Below the pieces are notes generated by a model, which worked only from the letters and a program-made list of their open reading frames with translations, did not search any database and was not told the DNA's origin. Position numbers and translations under genes: made by a program. This document shows, in pieces, positions 30,653 to 40,236 of a DNA stretch of 64,000 bases. This DNA comes from an uncultured Pelagibacteraceae bacterium. GTDB lineage: Bacteria > Pseudomonadota > Alphaproteobacteria > Pelagibacterales > Pelagibacteraceae. The stretch is from positions 31,785 through 95,784 of the forward strand of contig CACPOY010000004.1 of NCBI GenBank assembly GCA_902635685.1. Direction: 5' to 3'. How positions within the stretch are numbered: the first letter of the stretch is position 1; each line of letters starts with the position of its first letter.

Positions 30653-31676
30653 AATTTCTTTAGATAAATTTATTGATTTATCTCTATATAATAAAAAATT
30701 CGGTTACTATATGAAAAAGAATCCTTTTGGTAAAAAGGGTGATTTTATTACAGCGCCAAATATTTCAAGACTTTTTTCAGAAATGATAGCTATTTGGATT
30801 ATTAGTTTTTGGAAAAACCTTGGGAGTCCTAGAAATTTTAATTTGATTGAACTTGGTGCAGGAAATGGTGAGATGATGAAAGTACTCTTAGAAAGCTTTC
30901 AAAATTTTCCGTCTTTTCTAGAGTCTTGTAATATCATTATCCATGAAAAAAGCCCAATCTTGATAAAGATACAAAAAGAAAGATTATCAAAATCTAAAAT
31001 TAATTGGGTTTCTCAAATAAATAAGATTGAAAAAAATCCAAGTATATTTATTGCAAATGAATTTTTTGATGCAATGCCAATCAAACAATTCAGAAAACAG
31101 AGAAATATTTGGTATGAAAAATTTGTTAATTTTGAAAATTACTCTAAAGCATCATTTATTGAGAAAAAAACTGATATAAAAAAGATTGAGAAAAGACTTA
31201 ATTTTAAAATTTCACAAAATCAAAACTTTATCGAATATTCTGAATTTGGTTTTGATTATTTAAAAAATATTTCAAATATAATCAAAAAAAATACTGGAGG
31301 ATTGTTAATAATAGATTACGGGTATCTTGGAAAAAAAATGAAAAATACTTTACAAGCAGTTTCTAATCACAAATTTGCCAATATTTTAGACAATATTGGA
31401 GAGGTAGATATTACACACAATATAAATTTTGAATTATTTAAAAAATTTACTCAAAAATTAGGGGGATTAGATAACAATTTGAACACTCAAAAAAACTTTT
31501 TGATTAAAATGGGAATAAAAGAAAGAGCAGAGATATTATCTAGAAATAAAAACTTCTCAAAAAAAGCTGATATTTTTTATAGATTAAATAGACTTATTGA
31601 TGAAAAACAAATGGGCACTTTATTCAAAGTAATGTTTATTAAAAGTAAAGAAATTAAATTCAACCTTGGTTTTTAA
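30630..31676 (+). CDS. MidA/NDUFAF7-like class I SAM-dependent methyltransferase (DUF185)
   Basis: The sequence follows the NDUFAF7/MidA family: LDKFIDLSLYNKKFGYYMKKNPFGKKGDFITAPNIS at the start, the SAM-binding IELGAGNGEMMKVLLES, the FIANEFFDAMPIKQF motif, and LLIIDYGYLGKKMKNTLQAVSNHKF. In mitochondria NDUFAF7 methylates an Arg of a complex I subunit during assembly, so a similar role with bacterial complex I is reasonable but unproven. The ORF track opens at 30618; the ATG at 30630 (MKIKKSGEISLDKF) is a natural start within the lgt end. Confidence 0.88.
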   Translation: MKIKKSGEISLDKFIDLSLYNKKFGYYMKKNPFGKKGDFITAPNISRLFSEMIAIWIISFWKNLGSPRNFNLIELGAGNGEMMKVLLESFQNFPSFLESCNIIIHEKSPILIKIQKERLSKSKINWVSQINKIEKNPSIFIANEFFDAMPIKQFRKQRNIWYEKFVNFENYSKASFIEKKTDIKKIEKRLNFKISQNQNFIEYSEFGFDYLKNISNIIKKNTGGLLIIDYGYLGKKMKNTLQAVSNHKFANILDNIGEVDITHNINFELFKKFTQKLGGLDNNLNTQKNFLIKMGIKERAEILSRNKNFSKKADIFYRLNRLIDEKQMGTLFKVMFIKSKEIKFNLGF

Positions 31677-31678
31677 AA

Positions 31679-32440
31679 TTGATTACTTCTAAGATATTAT
31701 CGAAACAAAAAAAAATTAAACACGGTTTCTTTAATAGAATAGGAGGTAAGTCAAATGGAATTTATAAAAGCTTAAATTGTGGACCTGGATCTAATGATTT
31801 TAAATCAAAGATAAAAGAAAATTTAAAAATCGTTAAAAATAAAATTAACAAAAAATCTAGAAATATTTTCTTAATGCATCAGATGCATAGTAACAAAATT
31901 TTTTATATAAATAAAAATTTTAAATTTAGCAAAAAAAAAATTCAAGCTGATGCTGTTATTACTGATCAAAGACAAATACCTATAGCAATATTAACGGCAG
32001 ATTGTGCGCCAATACTGTTGTATGACAAAAAAAAGATCATGATAGCTGCAATTCATGCTGGATGGAAAGGTGCCTACAAAGACATAATTACTAAAGTAAT
32101 CAAGTTTATGTTAAATAAAGGGTGCAAAGAAAAAAATATTATTGCAACAATTGGACCGTGTATTCAAGTTGAAAGCTATAACGTAAAAGTTGATTTTCTA
32201 AAAAAGTTCTTAAAAAAAGATAAAAAAAATAAAGTCTTCTTTAAAGATATAAAAAATGGTCTTCATTTTAATCTACCTAATTTTATTAAATCCCGACTTA
32301 AATCAAACAAAATTTCAAATATTGAAGCCATTAAAATTGATACTTTTGATGATAAAAATAATTTTTTTAGCGCACGAAGATCATTAAGATTAAAACATGC
32401 TGATTATGGTAGAAATATTTCAATAATTATGATTAATTAA
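31679..32440 (+). CDS. YfiH/LACC1 family (polyphenol oxidase / purine nucleoside phosphorylase)
   Basis: The family motifs are HGFFNRIGGKSNGIYKSLNCG near the N-terminus, the metal-binding LTADCAPILLYD (Cys and Asp) and AAIHAGWKGAYKDI (His), and ATIGPCIQVESYNV followed by the SARRSLRLKHADYGRN C-terminus. Human FAMIN/LACC1 and bacterial YlmD-type homologues act on purine nucleosides; the older polyphenol oxidase label is still common. The start is a TTG at 31679, two bases after the upstream stop, and gives the expected length of 253. Confidence 0.88.
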   Translation: MITSKILSKQKKIKHGFFNRIGGKSNGIYKSLNCGPGSNDFKSKIKENLKIVKNKINKKSRNIFLMHQMHSNKIFYINKNFKFSKKKIQADAVITDQRQIPIAILTADCAPILLYDKKKIMIAAIHAGWKGAYKDIITKVIKFMLNKGCKEKNIIATIGPCIQVESYNVKVDFLKKFLKKDKKNKVFFKDIKNGLHFNLPNFIKSRLKSNKISNIEAIKIDTFDDKNNFFSARRSLRLKHADYGRNISIIMIN

Positions 32441-32448
32441 ACTTTTCA

Positions 32449-33381
32449 ATGAAACTGTTAACCGGAAATAGCAATAAAATACTCAGTAAAAATATTGCAA
32501 AGTATTTGAAGACAAAACTTGTGAACTCAAGTATTAGAAAATTTGCAGATGGTGAAATATACATCGAAATAAATGAAAATATTAGAGGTAATAGTATATT
32601 TATTGTTCAGTCTATATCATCTCCAGCAAATGATAACTTAATGGAATTATTGTTGTGTATAGACGCTCTTAAGAGATCTTCAGCAAAAAACATTACAGCT
32701 GTAATTCCATATTTTGGATATGCAAGACAGGATAGAAAGGTTATCCCAAGAACTTCTATATCAGCTAAATTGGTTTCAAATTTAATTACAAAAGCAGGTG
32801 CAGATAGAGTTGTAACAGTTGATCTGCATGCTGGTCAAATTCAGGGTTTTTTTGATATCCCTGTAGATAATCTTTTTTCAACACCAATATTTGCAAGACA
32901 TGTTAGGAAAAGAATTAAAAGCAAAAGGATTATTTGTGTAGCACCTGATGTAGGTGGTACTGAAAGAGCGAGAGCTCTCGGCAAACTTCTCAATGTAGGA
33001 TTGGCAATTGTTGATAAAAGGAGACCAAAGCCTGGTCAATCAGAAGTGATGAATGTTATCGGAGATGTAAAAAATCAAACATGTGTAATAGTTGATGATA
33101 TAATTGATTCTGGCGGTACTATTGTCAACGCTGCTAAAGCTTTAAAACAACGAGGAGCAAAAGAAGTTTATGTATATATTACACATGGAGTTCTTAGTGG
33201 AGACGCTGTTAAGAAAATTAAAAACTCAGTTATAAAAAATTTGGTGATTACCGATACAATAGATAACAGTCAAAAAACTAAAAATGTTAAAAATATAGAA
33301 GTTTTACCTATTTCAAGCCTCATGGGTGAAGCAATTAAAAGAATATCTAATTCCACTTCGGTATCTGATTTATTCAAATAA
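32449..33381 (+). CDS. prs: Ribose-phosphate pyrophosphokinase
   Basis: Prs makes PRPP for nucleotide, His and Trp synthesis. Seen are the N-terminal FADGEIYIEINENIRGNSIFIVQS, the flexible loop FGYARQDRKVIPRTSISAKL, the metal-binding TVDLHAGQIQGFFDIPVDNL, and the PRPP loop CVIVDDIIDSGGTI. At 310 residues it is the normal class I length. It follows the YfiH gene by 8 bp. A 43-bp gap separates it from rplY; in many bacteria prs, rplY, pth and ychF are adjacent in this order, as here. Confidence 0.97.
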   Translation: MKLLTGNSNKILSKNIAKYLKTKLVNSSIRKFADGEIYIEINENIRGNSIFIVQSISSPANDNLMELLLCIDALKRSSAKNITAVIPYFGYARQDRKVIPRTSISAKLVSNLITKAGADRVVTVDLHAGQIQGFFDIPVDNLFSTPIFARHVRKRIKSKRIICVAPDVGGTERARALGKLLNVGLAIVDKRRPKPGQSEVMNVIGDVKNQTCVIVDDIIDSGGTIVNAAKALKQRGAKEVYVYITHGVLSGDAVKKIKNSVIKNLVITDTIDNSQKTKNVKNIEVLPISSLMGEAIKRISNSTSVSDLFK

Positions 33382-33424
33382 TTACCTTGATTATTTATAA
33401 ACATGGTTTAAAAAACTCTTCTTT

Positions 33425-34165
33425 ATGAATTCATTAGAAGTCAATATCAGAAACAATACGACTAAAGGTCAACTAAATTCCATTAGAAATAGTGGAAATG
33501 TCCCTGGTATTGTATATGGAGGAAAAGAAGATAATCAAAAAGTATCTGTCTCAAAAAAATTACTAAAAAATTTAATTGATAAAGAAAACTTTTTGTCAAA
33601 TATAATTACATTAAAAATAGACGGGAAATCACAAAATGTTTTACCAAGAGAGATCAAATATCATATCTTAAGCGATGAACCCATTCATGTGGACTTTTTA
33701 AGGATATTGCCTGGAGTAAAAATAAAAATTGAAATTCCAGTAAATTTTATTAATCACGAAAAATCACCAGGTCTTAAAAGAGGTGGGGTATTAAACATAG
33801 TAAGAAGAAAAGTAGAATTAAATTGTCCAAGTGAAAAAATACCAGAAAACTTGACAATTGATCTTGAAGGAGTTGATATCGGGGAAAGTTTTAAAATTTC
33901 ATCTATTAAATTAGACCCTGGAGTAACACCAACTATTCAAGGAAGGGACTTTGTGATAGCAACACTTGCAGCACCGACCGTAATTAAAGAGCCAGAAAAA
34001 CCAGCAGAGACCGAAGCGGCAGAGGGTGAAGAAGGAGTTGAAGCTGCAGCAGATGGTGATAAAACTTCTGCAGATTCATCTAAAGGAGATAAGAAAGAAG
34101 GTGACGACAAAAAACCTGATGAAAAAAAATCTGCTGAAAAAAAACCTCCTGAAGAAAAAAAATAA
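33425..34165 (+). CDS. rplY: Ribosomal protein bL25 (Ctc type) with charged C-terminal tail
   Basis: The N-terminal bL25 domain that binds 5S rRNA is present (RNSGNVPGIVYGGKEDNQKVSVSKKLL, then HVDFLRI), followed by the TL5/Ctc beta domain (KSPGLKRGGVLNIVRRKVELNCP, FVIATLAAPTV). The last ~65 residues are a low-complexity tail, first Glu/Ala-rich and then Lys/Glu/Pro-rich (DDKKPDEKKSAEKKPPEEKK). Tails of this kind occur in other alphaproteobacterial bL25 proteins and are probably disordered. It is upstream of pth by 33 bp, matching the usual rplY-pth-ychF order. Confidence 0.95.
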   Translation: MNSLEVNIRNNTTKGQLNSIRNSGNVPGIVYGGKEDNQKVSVSKKLLKNLIDKENFLSNIITLKIDGKSQNVLPREIKYHILSDEPIHVDFLRILPGVKIKIEIPVNFINHEKSPGLKRGGVLNIVRRKVELNCPSEKIPENLTIDLEGVDIGESFKISSIKLDPGVTPTIQGRDFVIATLAAPTVIKEPEKPAETEAAEGEEGVEAAADGDKTSADSSKGDKKEGDDKKPDEKKSAEKKPPEEKK

Positions 34166-34198
34166 ATAATAAAAATTGAAATTAAGCTTAGTTAACTC

Positions 34199-34759
34199 AT
34201 GATTTTATTTGTAGGATTAGGTAATCCAACTCCTGACAGTGAAAATAATAGACACAATGTTGGTTTCAAAATTATAGATTGTATTAATAAAAAATTTAAT
34301 TTGTCTAAACAAAAACCTAAATTTAAAGGTCTTCTTACAACTGGAAATATAGCCAGTAAAAAAGTTTATGCTATTAAACCATTGACATTTATGAACAACT
34401 CGGGGATTTGTATAAGAGAATTAATTGAGTATTTTAAGATTGATGCACAAGATGTAATTGTTTTTCATGACGATTTAGATGTAGAATTTGGAAAGATCAA
34501 AACTAAATTTGGGGGATCAAGCGCAGGTCATAACGGAATTGCCTCCATCGATAAATTTATTGGTAAAGATTATTCAAGAGTTAGAATAGGAATTGGTAAA
34601 CCAAAAGACTCGATGGAAGTTGCAGATTATGTTCTACAAAATTTTAATGATGATGAAACTATCGGTATAGACAAAATTACTGAAAACATTACTGAATCAA
34701 TTTCTATTCTTGTTGATAAAAAATTAGACCTGTTTTCTAGTACAGTTAATAACAAATAA
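34199..34759 (+). CDS. pth: Peptidyl-tRNA hydrolase
   Basis: Pth releases tRNA from stalled peptidyl-tRNA. The catalytic His20 lies in NNRHNVGFKIID, preceded by LFVGLGNPTPDSENN; other family motifs are KPLTFMNNSGICI and VFHDDLDVEFGKIKTKFGGSSAGHNGIASI. Length is 186. Its stop codon shares a base with the ychF start (TAATG), so the two are translationally coupled. Confidence 0.97.
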   Translation: MILFVGLGNPTPDSENNRHNVGFKIIDCINKKFNLSKQKPKFKGLLTTGNIASKKVYAIKPLTFMNNSGICIRELIEYFKIDAQDVIVFHDDLDVEFGKIKTKFGGSSAGHNGIASIDKFIGKDYSRVRIGIGKPKDSMEVADYVLQNFNDDETIGIDKITENITESISILVDKKLDLFSSTVNNK

Positions 34760-35832
34760 TGAGTTTTAAATGTGGAATAGTTGGAATGCCAAATGTTGGT
34801 AAATCAACTTTATTTAATGCATTGACAAATTCAAGCAAAGCACAAGCTGCAAATTTTCCATTTTGCACAATAGAACCAAATGTTGGTGTAGTTCCTGTTC
34901 CAGATATCAGACTGAAAAATTTAGCGAAAATTTCAAATTCAAAAAAAATTATCAACACAACTATTTCATTTGTTGATATTGCTGGTTTAGTAAAAGGAGC
35001 ATCAAAAGGTGAAGGTTTAGGAAATAAATTCCTCTCTCACATTAGAGAGGTTGATGCAATCATACATCTTATAAGATGCTTCGACTCTAGTGATATCCAA
35101 AATGTAAATCCTAATGTAAATCCAGTTAGAGACTTGGAGATAATTGAGACTGAAATGATGTTAGCTGATCTTGAGTCTATACAAAAAAGATTAGAGAAAA
35201 ATAATAAAAAAAACTTAGAGAGCGTTCAATTAAAAATTCTTGAAACAAGTCTAGACTGTATCAATAATGATAAAGATATCTCAAGTTTGAGGTCTCATTT
35301 TGAAAAAAAACAGATTAATCAAAGTGGACTATTATCTTTGAAACCTAAAATATTTGTATGTAATGTTGATGAGAAAAGTATTCAAAATGGAAACGATTAT
35401 ACTAAAAAATTTATATCAAAATTTGGAAGTGATAATACGTTAATTATTTCAGCAGATATAGAAAATCAAATTAATAATTTAGACGTACACGAAAAAAAAA
35501 ACTACATGGAAATGATTGGATTAAAAGAGACGGGGTTAAATATGTTAATTAAAAAAGGGTATCAAATTCTTGAACTTGAAACTTATTTCACTTCTGGCCC
35601 TGAGGAAACCAGAGCGTGGACAATAGAAAAAAATTGCAAAGCTCCTCAAGCTGCTGGAGAAATTCATACAGATTTTGAGAAAGGTTTTATTAGAGCAGAA
35701 ACTATTTCATATGATGATTTTATTTCAAATGATGGCTGGTTGAATGCAAAATCAAACGGTAAAATGAGACTTGAAGGAAAAGACTATATTGTGAAAGATG
35801 GCGACGTTTTAAACTTCCGTTTCAATACGTGA
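34759..35832 (+). CDS. ychF: Redox-regulated P-loop ATPase/GTPase YchF (OLA1)
   Basis: A TRAFAC-class P-loop protein with G1 GMPNVGKSTLFNAL, the FCTIEPNVGVVPVPD switch, G3 VDIAGLVKGASKGEGLGNKFLSHIREVD, a central coiled coil (~residues 130-195), and the C-terminal TGS domain (YFTSGPEETRAWTIEKNCKAPQAAGEIHTDFEKGFIRAE). YchF binds ribosomes and prefers ATP over GTP. Length 357 is normal. Its 3' end overlaps convergent petC by 24 bp. Confidence 0.97.
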   Translation: MSFKCGIVGMPNVGKSTLFNALTNSSKAQAANFPFCTIEPNVGVVPVPDIRLKNLAKISNSKKIINTTISFVDIAGLVKGASKGEGLGNKFLSHIREVDAIIHLIRCFDSSDIQNVNPNVNPVRDLEIIETEMMLADLESIQKRLEKNNKKNLESVQLKILETSLDCINNDKDISSLRSHFEKKQINQSGLLSLKPKIFVCNVDEKSIQNGNDYTKKFISKFGSDNTLIISADIENQINNLDVHEKKNYMEMIGLKETGLNMLIKKGYQILELETYFTSGPEETRAWTIEKNCKAPQAAGEIHTDFEKGFIRAETISYDDFISNDGWLNAKSNGKMRLEGKDYIVKDGDVLNFRFNT

Positions 35833-36588
35833 CCATATCTTTTTCATGCTAAAGTAAACCAAAATTGTTAAAATAATTAAATAAACTATCGCCTTGAAGC
35901 CCATCTGGTGACGTGACTCAAGATGTGGTTCTGCTGCCCACATTAAGAATGTAGTAACATCCTTTGACATTTGTTCAACTGATGCTGATGTACCATCTCC
36001 ATACTCAACGAGCCCATCAGAAAGCTGATTGGCCATTTTTATTTTGTTACCATACATATATTTATTATAATAAACTCCATCATCTAAACTCATTCCAATT
36101 GGTGGATCTTCATAACCTTGAAGTAAAGAGTAGATGTAATCGACCCCGCCTCCTCTTGCTTTGACGAGCACTGACATATCTGGTGGATATGCACCGCCAT
36201 TTGCGGCTTGAGCTGCTTTAACATTATCATAAGGCATTACAAATTTGTCAGATAATTTACCTGGTCTTGTAAACATTTCTCCATCATCATTAGGTCCATC
36301 AGTGACCTCAAAAGATGCAGCTATCGCTTTAGCTTCTGCTATCGAGAATTCTGGTCCACCCTTTTCGGCTAAATTCCTATAACTTAGATATTTCATAGAG
36401 TGACAAGACGAACATACCTCAGTATAAACTTGATAACCTCTTTGTAATGCTCCCCTATCAAACTTTCCAAAGAGACCTTTAAAACTCCAATCAGTTGTTA
36501 AGTATTCAATCTTTTCAGCTGAATTAGATTTTACAGAAAGTCCAAAAACTAAACTCGTGATTAAAAATATTCTTAAAAAATTTTTCAC
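35809..36588 (-). CDS. petC: Cytochrome c1 subunit of cytochrome bc1 complex
   Basis: The protein starts with a signal peptide (FLRIFLITSLVFGLSVKSNSA), carries a heme-binding CSSCH (Cys59, Cys62, His63) in the EVCSSCHSMKYLSYRNL context, and ends with one membrane anchor (AIVYLIILTILVYFSMKKIW) followed by a few cytoplasmic residues. The PDMSVLVKARGGGVDYIYSLL and NKIKMANQLSDGLV (axial Met region) blocks are also typical. It is the last gene of petABC; the petB stop and petC start share one base. The 3' end runs 24 bp into ychF on the other strand. Confidence 0.96.
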   Translation of the reverse strand: MKNFLRIFLITSLVFGLSVKSNSAEKIEYLTTDWSFKGLFGKFDRGALQRGYQVYTEVCSSCHSMKYLSYRNLAEKGGPEFSIAEAKAIAASFEVTDGPNDDGEMFTRPGKLSDKFVMPYDNVKAAQAANGGAYPPDMSVLVKARGGGVDYIYSLLQGYEDPPIGMSLDDGVYYNKYMYGNKIKMANQLSDGLVEYGDGTSASVEQMSKDVTTFLMWAAEPHLESRHQMGFKAIVYLIILTILVYFSMKKIWSRIETEV

Positions 36589-37850
36589 TAATCTTTAAAA
36601 TTTTCCTTGTTCTTAGCCAAAGCTAAATTAGGGGATCCACCTAGCACAGGCTCAGTAATACTTAATGGAACAGGCAAAGTTTTCTCCTTATAACCTAAAA
36701 TTGGTAGAACAACTAAAAAATGTAGGAAATAGTAGGCCGTAGCCACTCTTGCAACTAATAAATACAATCCTTCAGCTGGCATAGCACCTACATAACCTAA
36801 AATCAAAACATCAGCGACCAAGATCCAATAAAATTGTCTGTATAATGGTCTAAAGACTGCAGATCTAATCTTAGATGTATCAAGCCAAGGTAATGCCGCT
36901 AGAATAAGAATTGCTGACAACATCGCAACTACACCCAAAAGTTTATCTGGAACAGATCTTAATATCGCATAAAATGGTAAAAGGTACCATTCGGGGACTA
37001 TATGCGCAGGAGTTACCAATGGATTTGCTTCAATGTAATTGTCTGCGTGTCCTAGAATATTTGGGGTGTAAAAAACAAAGAATGCAAAAACAATCATAAA
37101 CATGAGTAGAGCAAAACCATCTTTGATTACTATGTAAGGATGAAATGGAACAGTATCTTTAGACGGTTTTTTAATATCGATCCCAACAGGATTATTATTA
37201 CCTGGAACATGCAAGGCCCATATATGCAACACTACTAAACCTAATATTAAGAAGGGAATTAAGTAGTGCAGTGTAAAAAATCTAGTTAATGTTGGATTGT
37301 CAACCGAATAACCTCCCCATAACCAGGTTACTATACCTTCACCAACAAGTGGAATAGCACTAAATAAATTAGTTATAACAGTTGCTCCCCAAAAACTCAT
37401 TTGCCCCCATGGAAGAACATAACCTAAGAAAGCTGCTGCCATCATCAGTAAATATATTATTATACCTATGATCCAAATAATCTCCCGGGGAGATTTATAA
37501 GATCCATAAAATAATGATCTAAATATATGTATATATACTGCTAAGAAAAACATTGAAGCTCCATTTGCGTGGATGTACCTTATTAACCATCCATAGTTTA
37601 CATTTCTCATAATATGCTCTACGCTATCAAATGCCATATCTGCATGAGCAATGTAATGCATTGCCAAAACTAGTCCCGTAACGATTTGGGTTATTAAACA
37701 GAAAGTAAGTATTCCACCAAATGTCCACCAATAATTTAAGTTTTTAGGCGTAGGATAATCAGTCAGATGGCTTGCTAATGTAAGCAAAGGTAATCTATCA
37801 TTAAACCACTTTCCAAATTTTGATTTAGGGGTATATTCGTGATCACTCAT
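36588..37850 (-). CDS. petB: Cytochrome b subunit of cytochrome bc1 complex
   Basis: A 420-residue integral membrane protein holding two b hemes and both quinone sites. The N-terminal amphipathic part ([28 protein letters not shown]) and helices with paired His ligands ([13 protein letters not shown] / [18 protein letters not shown] and [27 protein letters not shown]) are clear, as is the Qo-site PEWY ([20 protein letters not shown]). The protein is a fused cytochrome b (b6 plus subunit-IV parts), as in alphaproteobacteria and mitochondria. Five bases separate it from petA. Confidence 0.97.
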   Translation of the reverse strand: MSDHEYTPKSKFGKWFNDRLPLLTLASHLTDYPTPKNLNYWWTFGGILTFCLITQIVTGLVLAMHYIAHADMAFDSVEHIMRNVNYGWLIRYIHANGASMFFLAVYIHIFRSLFYGSYKSPREIIWIIGIIIYLLMMAAAFLGYVLPWGQMSFWGATVITNLFSAIPLVGEGIVTWLWGGYSVDNPTLTRFFTLHYLIPFLILGLVVLHIWALHVPGNNNPVGIDIKKPSKDTVPFHPYIVIKDGFALLMFMIVFAFFVFYTPNILGHADNYIEANPLVTPAHIVPEWYLLPFYAILRSVPDKLLGVVAMLSAILILAALPWLDTSKIRSAVFRPLYRQFYWILVADVLILGYVGAMPAEGLYLLVARVATAYYFLHFLVVLPILGYKEKTLPVPLSITEPVLGGSPNLALAKNKENFKD

Positions 37851-37855
37851 AAAGT

Positions 37856-38365
37856 TTATCCAATTTTAATTGTATTTGTGTTTACAAACTTATATTCAGG
37901 TATTTCCATGTTTGTTGGTGCTGGACCTTTTCTTATTCTACCAGATGTATCATAATGTGATCCATGACACGGACAGAACCAACCATTGTAGTCTCCTTTT
38001 TGATCTAAGGGTACACACCCTAAATGTGTGCAGACACCAAGCATTACGAGCCACTCTGGATTTTTAGCTCGATCTTCATCTTTTTCAGGATGTTTTAAGT
38101 CCTCCAATTTAACTGCTTTTGCCTCAGCGATTTCCTCTTGCGTCCTTCTTCTAATAAAAACCGGCTTACCTCTCCATAATACCGTAATAGTTTTTCCAGG
38201 GTTCATTGAACTAATATCAACTTCTGTGCTAGCCAATGCTTTAACAGATGCATCTGGATTCATTTGGTCTATCATAGGCCACACAACAGCTGCAGCACCT
38301 ACTGCTCCGACAGCATAGGTAGCTGTAAATAAAAAATCTCTTCTTTTAACGTTTTTTTCTGACAT
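37856..38365 (-). CDS. petA: Rieske iron-sulfur subunit of cytochrome bc1 complex
   Basis: The [2Fe-2S] ligands are in the two canonical loops: Cys112-x-His114 with Cys117 (VCTHLGCVP) and Cys131-x2-His134 with Cys133 (CPCHGSHYD), the extra cysteines forming the stabilising disulfide. The N-terminus has a Tat-like twin Arg ([18 protein letters not shown]) and single membrane anchor, consistent with folding before export. It is first in petABC, whose promoter should lie in the 90-bp gap shared with trmL. With no RNA evidence I leave that promoter unplaced. Confidence 0.97.
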   Translation of the reverse strand: MSEKNVKRRDFLFTATYAVGAVGAAAVVWPMIDQMNPDASVKALASTEVDISSMNPGKTITVLWRGKPVFIRRRTQEEIAEAKAVKLEDLKHPEKDEDRAKNPEWLVMLGVCTHLGCVPLDQKGDYNGWFCPCHGSHYDTSGRIRKGPAPTNMEIPEYKFVNTNTIKIG

Positions 38366-38455
38366 TAATAATTATTAAATATACTCAATATTGATTTTTT
38401 CTACTTAAATATAAGAATTCATATAATATAAAATACTGAATTTACTACTGATAGA

Positions 38456-38929
38456 ATGACACAGAAATCAATAGATCTTGGGCCAAAAATTGCATTATTT
38501 GAACCAGATATACCTCAAAATACAGCTGCTATAATAAGAACTTGTGCATGTTTGGGGGCAAATTTAGAAATTATAGAACCTTGTGGTTTTTTATTGAGTG
38601 ACAAGAGGTTTAAAAGGGTAGTAATGGATTATATTGATGAGAAAAATATAAAATTTCACAAAAGTTTTAATGAATTTCTTAAATTTAAAGAGAATCAAAG
38701 AATTGTATTGATGACGACTAAAGCATCTATATCTTATACGAAATTTAAATTTGAAGAAAATGATACAATTTTGTTTGGAAGAGAAAGTTCAGGAGTTCCT
38801 GAAAAAGTCCATAAAATAATTAAAAATCGTTTGAAGATACCTATGAAAAATCACAAACGTTCATTAAATCTTGCAACTGCTGTGGCTATTGTCTTAGCTG
38901 AAAGTTTAAAACAAACAAAATTTTTTTAA
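38456..38929 (+). CDS. trmL: tRNA (cytidine(34)-2'-O)-methyltransferase TrmL
   Basis: A minimal SPOUT-class (trefoil-knot) RNA methyltransferase that 2'-O-methylates the wobble base of certain Leu tRNAs. Motif 1 (ALFEPDIPQNTAAIIRTCACLGANLEIIEP), motif 2 (DTILFGRESSGVPEKVH) and motif 3 (RIPMKNHKRSLNLATAVAIVLAE; here LKIPMKNHKRSLNLAT) are present. Length 157 matches TrmL, which lacks the additional N-terminal RNA-binding domain of TrmH. It is followed by hemF after one base. Confidence 0.92.
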   Translation: MTQKSIDLGPKIALFEPDIPQNTAAIIRTCACLGANLEIIEPCGFLLSDKRFKRVVMDYIDEKNIKFHKSFNEFLKFKENQRIVLMTTKASISYTKFKFEENDTILFGRESSGVPEKVHKIIKNRLKIPMKNHKRSLNLATAVAIVLAESLKQTKFF

Positions 38930-38930
38930 T

Positions 38931-39758
38931 ATGAACTTAGAGATTAATAAAGATCTTGTTAGTAATTGGTTTAAAACACTTCAGAATGCTTTTTGCGAAA
39001 ACATAGTAAGAATTGAAAATAATAAATCAAAATTCATATCTACAAGCTGGAAAAGGAACTATAGAAAAGATGAAGGTGGGGGTGAATATAGAATACTTCA
39101 AAATGGAAAGGTGTTTGAAAAAGTTGGGGTGAATTTTTCAAAAGTTTATGGAAAATTTCCAAAAGAGTTCCAAAAAAATATACCTGGTGCTGAAAAAGAT
39201 CCAAGATTCTGGGCATCAGGAATTTCGGTTGTAATGCACATGCAAAATCCTCTAATTCCAGCTATGCATTTCAACACTCGATATATTAACACGACATATG
39301 GTTGGTTTGGTGGAGGAATGGATGTAACACCGTCAAAGTTTGATAAAAAAGAAAAGGAAAAATTTCATAAAATATTAAAAAAAATGTGTGATCGACACAA
39401 TAAAAATTTTTATAAAAGATATAAAAAATGGTGCGATGAATACTTTTATTTACCTCACAGAAATGAGCCTAGAGGTATAGGGGGAATTTTTTTTGATTAT
39501 AAAAAAGATAATTTTGAGCAAGATTTTAAATTTGTAAGAGATGTTGGAGTAACATTTCAATTTATTTTCAATAATATAATATCTAAAAAAGTAAAAAAAA
39601 AATGGACGGCCAAAGATAAAGAGGCTCAATATATTAAAAGAGGTAGATATGCTGAGTTTAACTTGCTTTATGATAGAGGAACAAAATTTGGATTACAAAC
39701 TGGAGGAAATACTGAAGGTATTTTAATGTCACTTCCTCCACTTGCTAAATGGAAATAA
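38931..39758 (+). CDS. hemF: Oxygen-dependent coproporphyrinogen III oxidase
   Basis: HemF converts coproporphyrinogen III to protoporphyrinogen IX with O2, in heme synthesis. Diagnostic blocks are [58 protein letters not shown], the [17 protein letters not shown] stretch with the conserved His/Arg, and the C-terminal [31 protein letters not shown]. Length 275 is near normal. An aerobic HemF fits a surface-ocean organism. It is followed one base later by greA. Confidence 0.96.
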   Translation: MNLEINKDLVSNWFKTLQNAFCENIVRIENNKSKFISTSWKRNYRKDEGGGEYRILQNGKVFEKVGVNFSKVYGKFPKEFQKNIPGAEKDPRFWASGISVVMHMQNPLIPAMHFNTRYINTTYGWFGGGMDVTPSKFDKKEKEKFHKILKKMCDRHNKNFYKRYKKWCDEYFYLPHRNEPRGIGGIFFDYKKDNFEQDFKFVRDVGVTFQFIFNNIISKKVKKKWTAKDKEAQYIKRGRYAEFNLLYDRGTKFGLQTGGNTEGILMSLPPLAKWK

Positions 39759-39759
39759 T

Positions 39760-40236
39760 ATGAATAAAGAACCAATTACTTTAAATGGATTAGAAAAATT
39801 AAAAGAAGAATTGGTTTTTCTAAAAGAAAAAAAACGACCTGAAATAGTTGCTGCAATCGCAGAGGCAAGATCGCATGGCGACTTGAAAGAAAACGCAGAA
39901 TATCATGCAGCCAAAGAGGAGCAATCTCATAATGAGGGTCGAATTACTGAAATAAACGATATAATTGCTCGAGCAAATGTAATCGATGTCACAAAATTAA
40001 CTAATGATGGTAAAGTGATTTTTGGCTCAACTGTTTACTTAGAAAATTTAGATACTGGAGATAAAATAAATTATAAAATTGTGGGAAAAGATGAGGCTAA
40101 TTTAAAAGAAAAATTAATTTATTTTCAGTCACCTATTGGAAAAGGTTTGATTGGAAAAAATAAAAATGATTTAGTTGAAATCATTACCCCAGCAGGTAAA
40201 AAAAGCTTTGAAATTAAAGATGTAAAATATATTTAA
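39760..40236 (+). CDS. greA: Transcription elongation factor GreA
   Basis: GreA rescues backtracked RNA polymerase. The N-terminal coiled coil carries the acidic tip ([17 protein letters not shown], with D and E that coordinate the catalytic Mg), and the C-terminal FKBP-like domain has [16 protein letters not shown]. The ORF track opens at 39742 inside hemF, but the ATG at 39760 ([17 protein letters not shown]) gives the family's usual 158 residues. The stop interlocks with convergent cca by four bases. Confidence 0.96.
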   Translation: MNKEPITLNGLEKLKEELVFLKEKKRPEIVAAIAEARSHGDLKENAEYHAAKEEQSHNEGRITEINDIIARANVIDVTKLTNDGKVIFGSTVYLENLDTGDKINYKIVGKDEANLKEKLIYFQSPIGKGLIGKNKNDLVEIITPAGKKSFEIKDVKYI

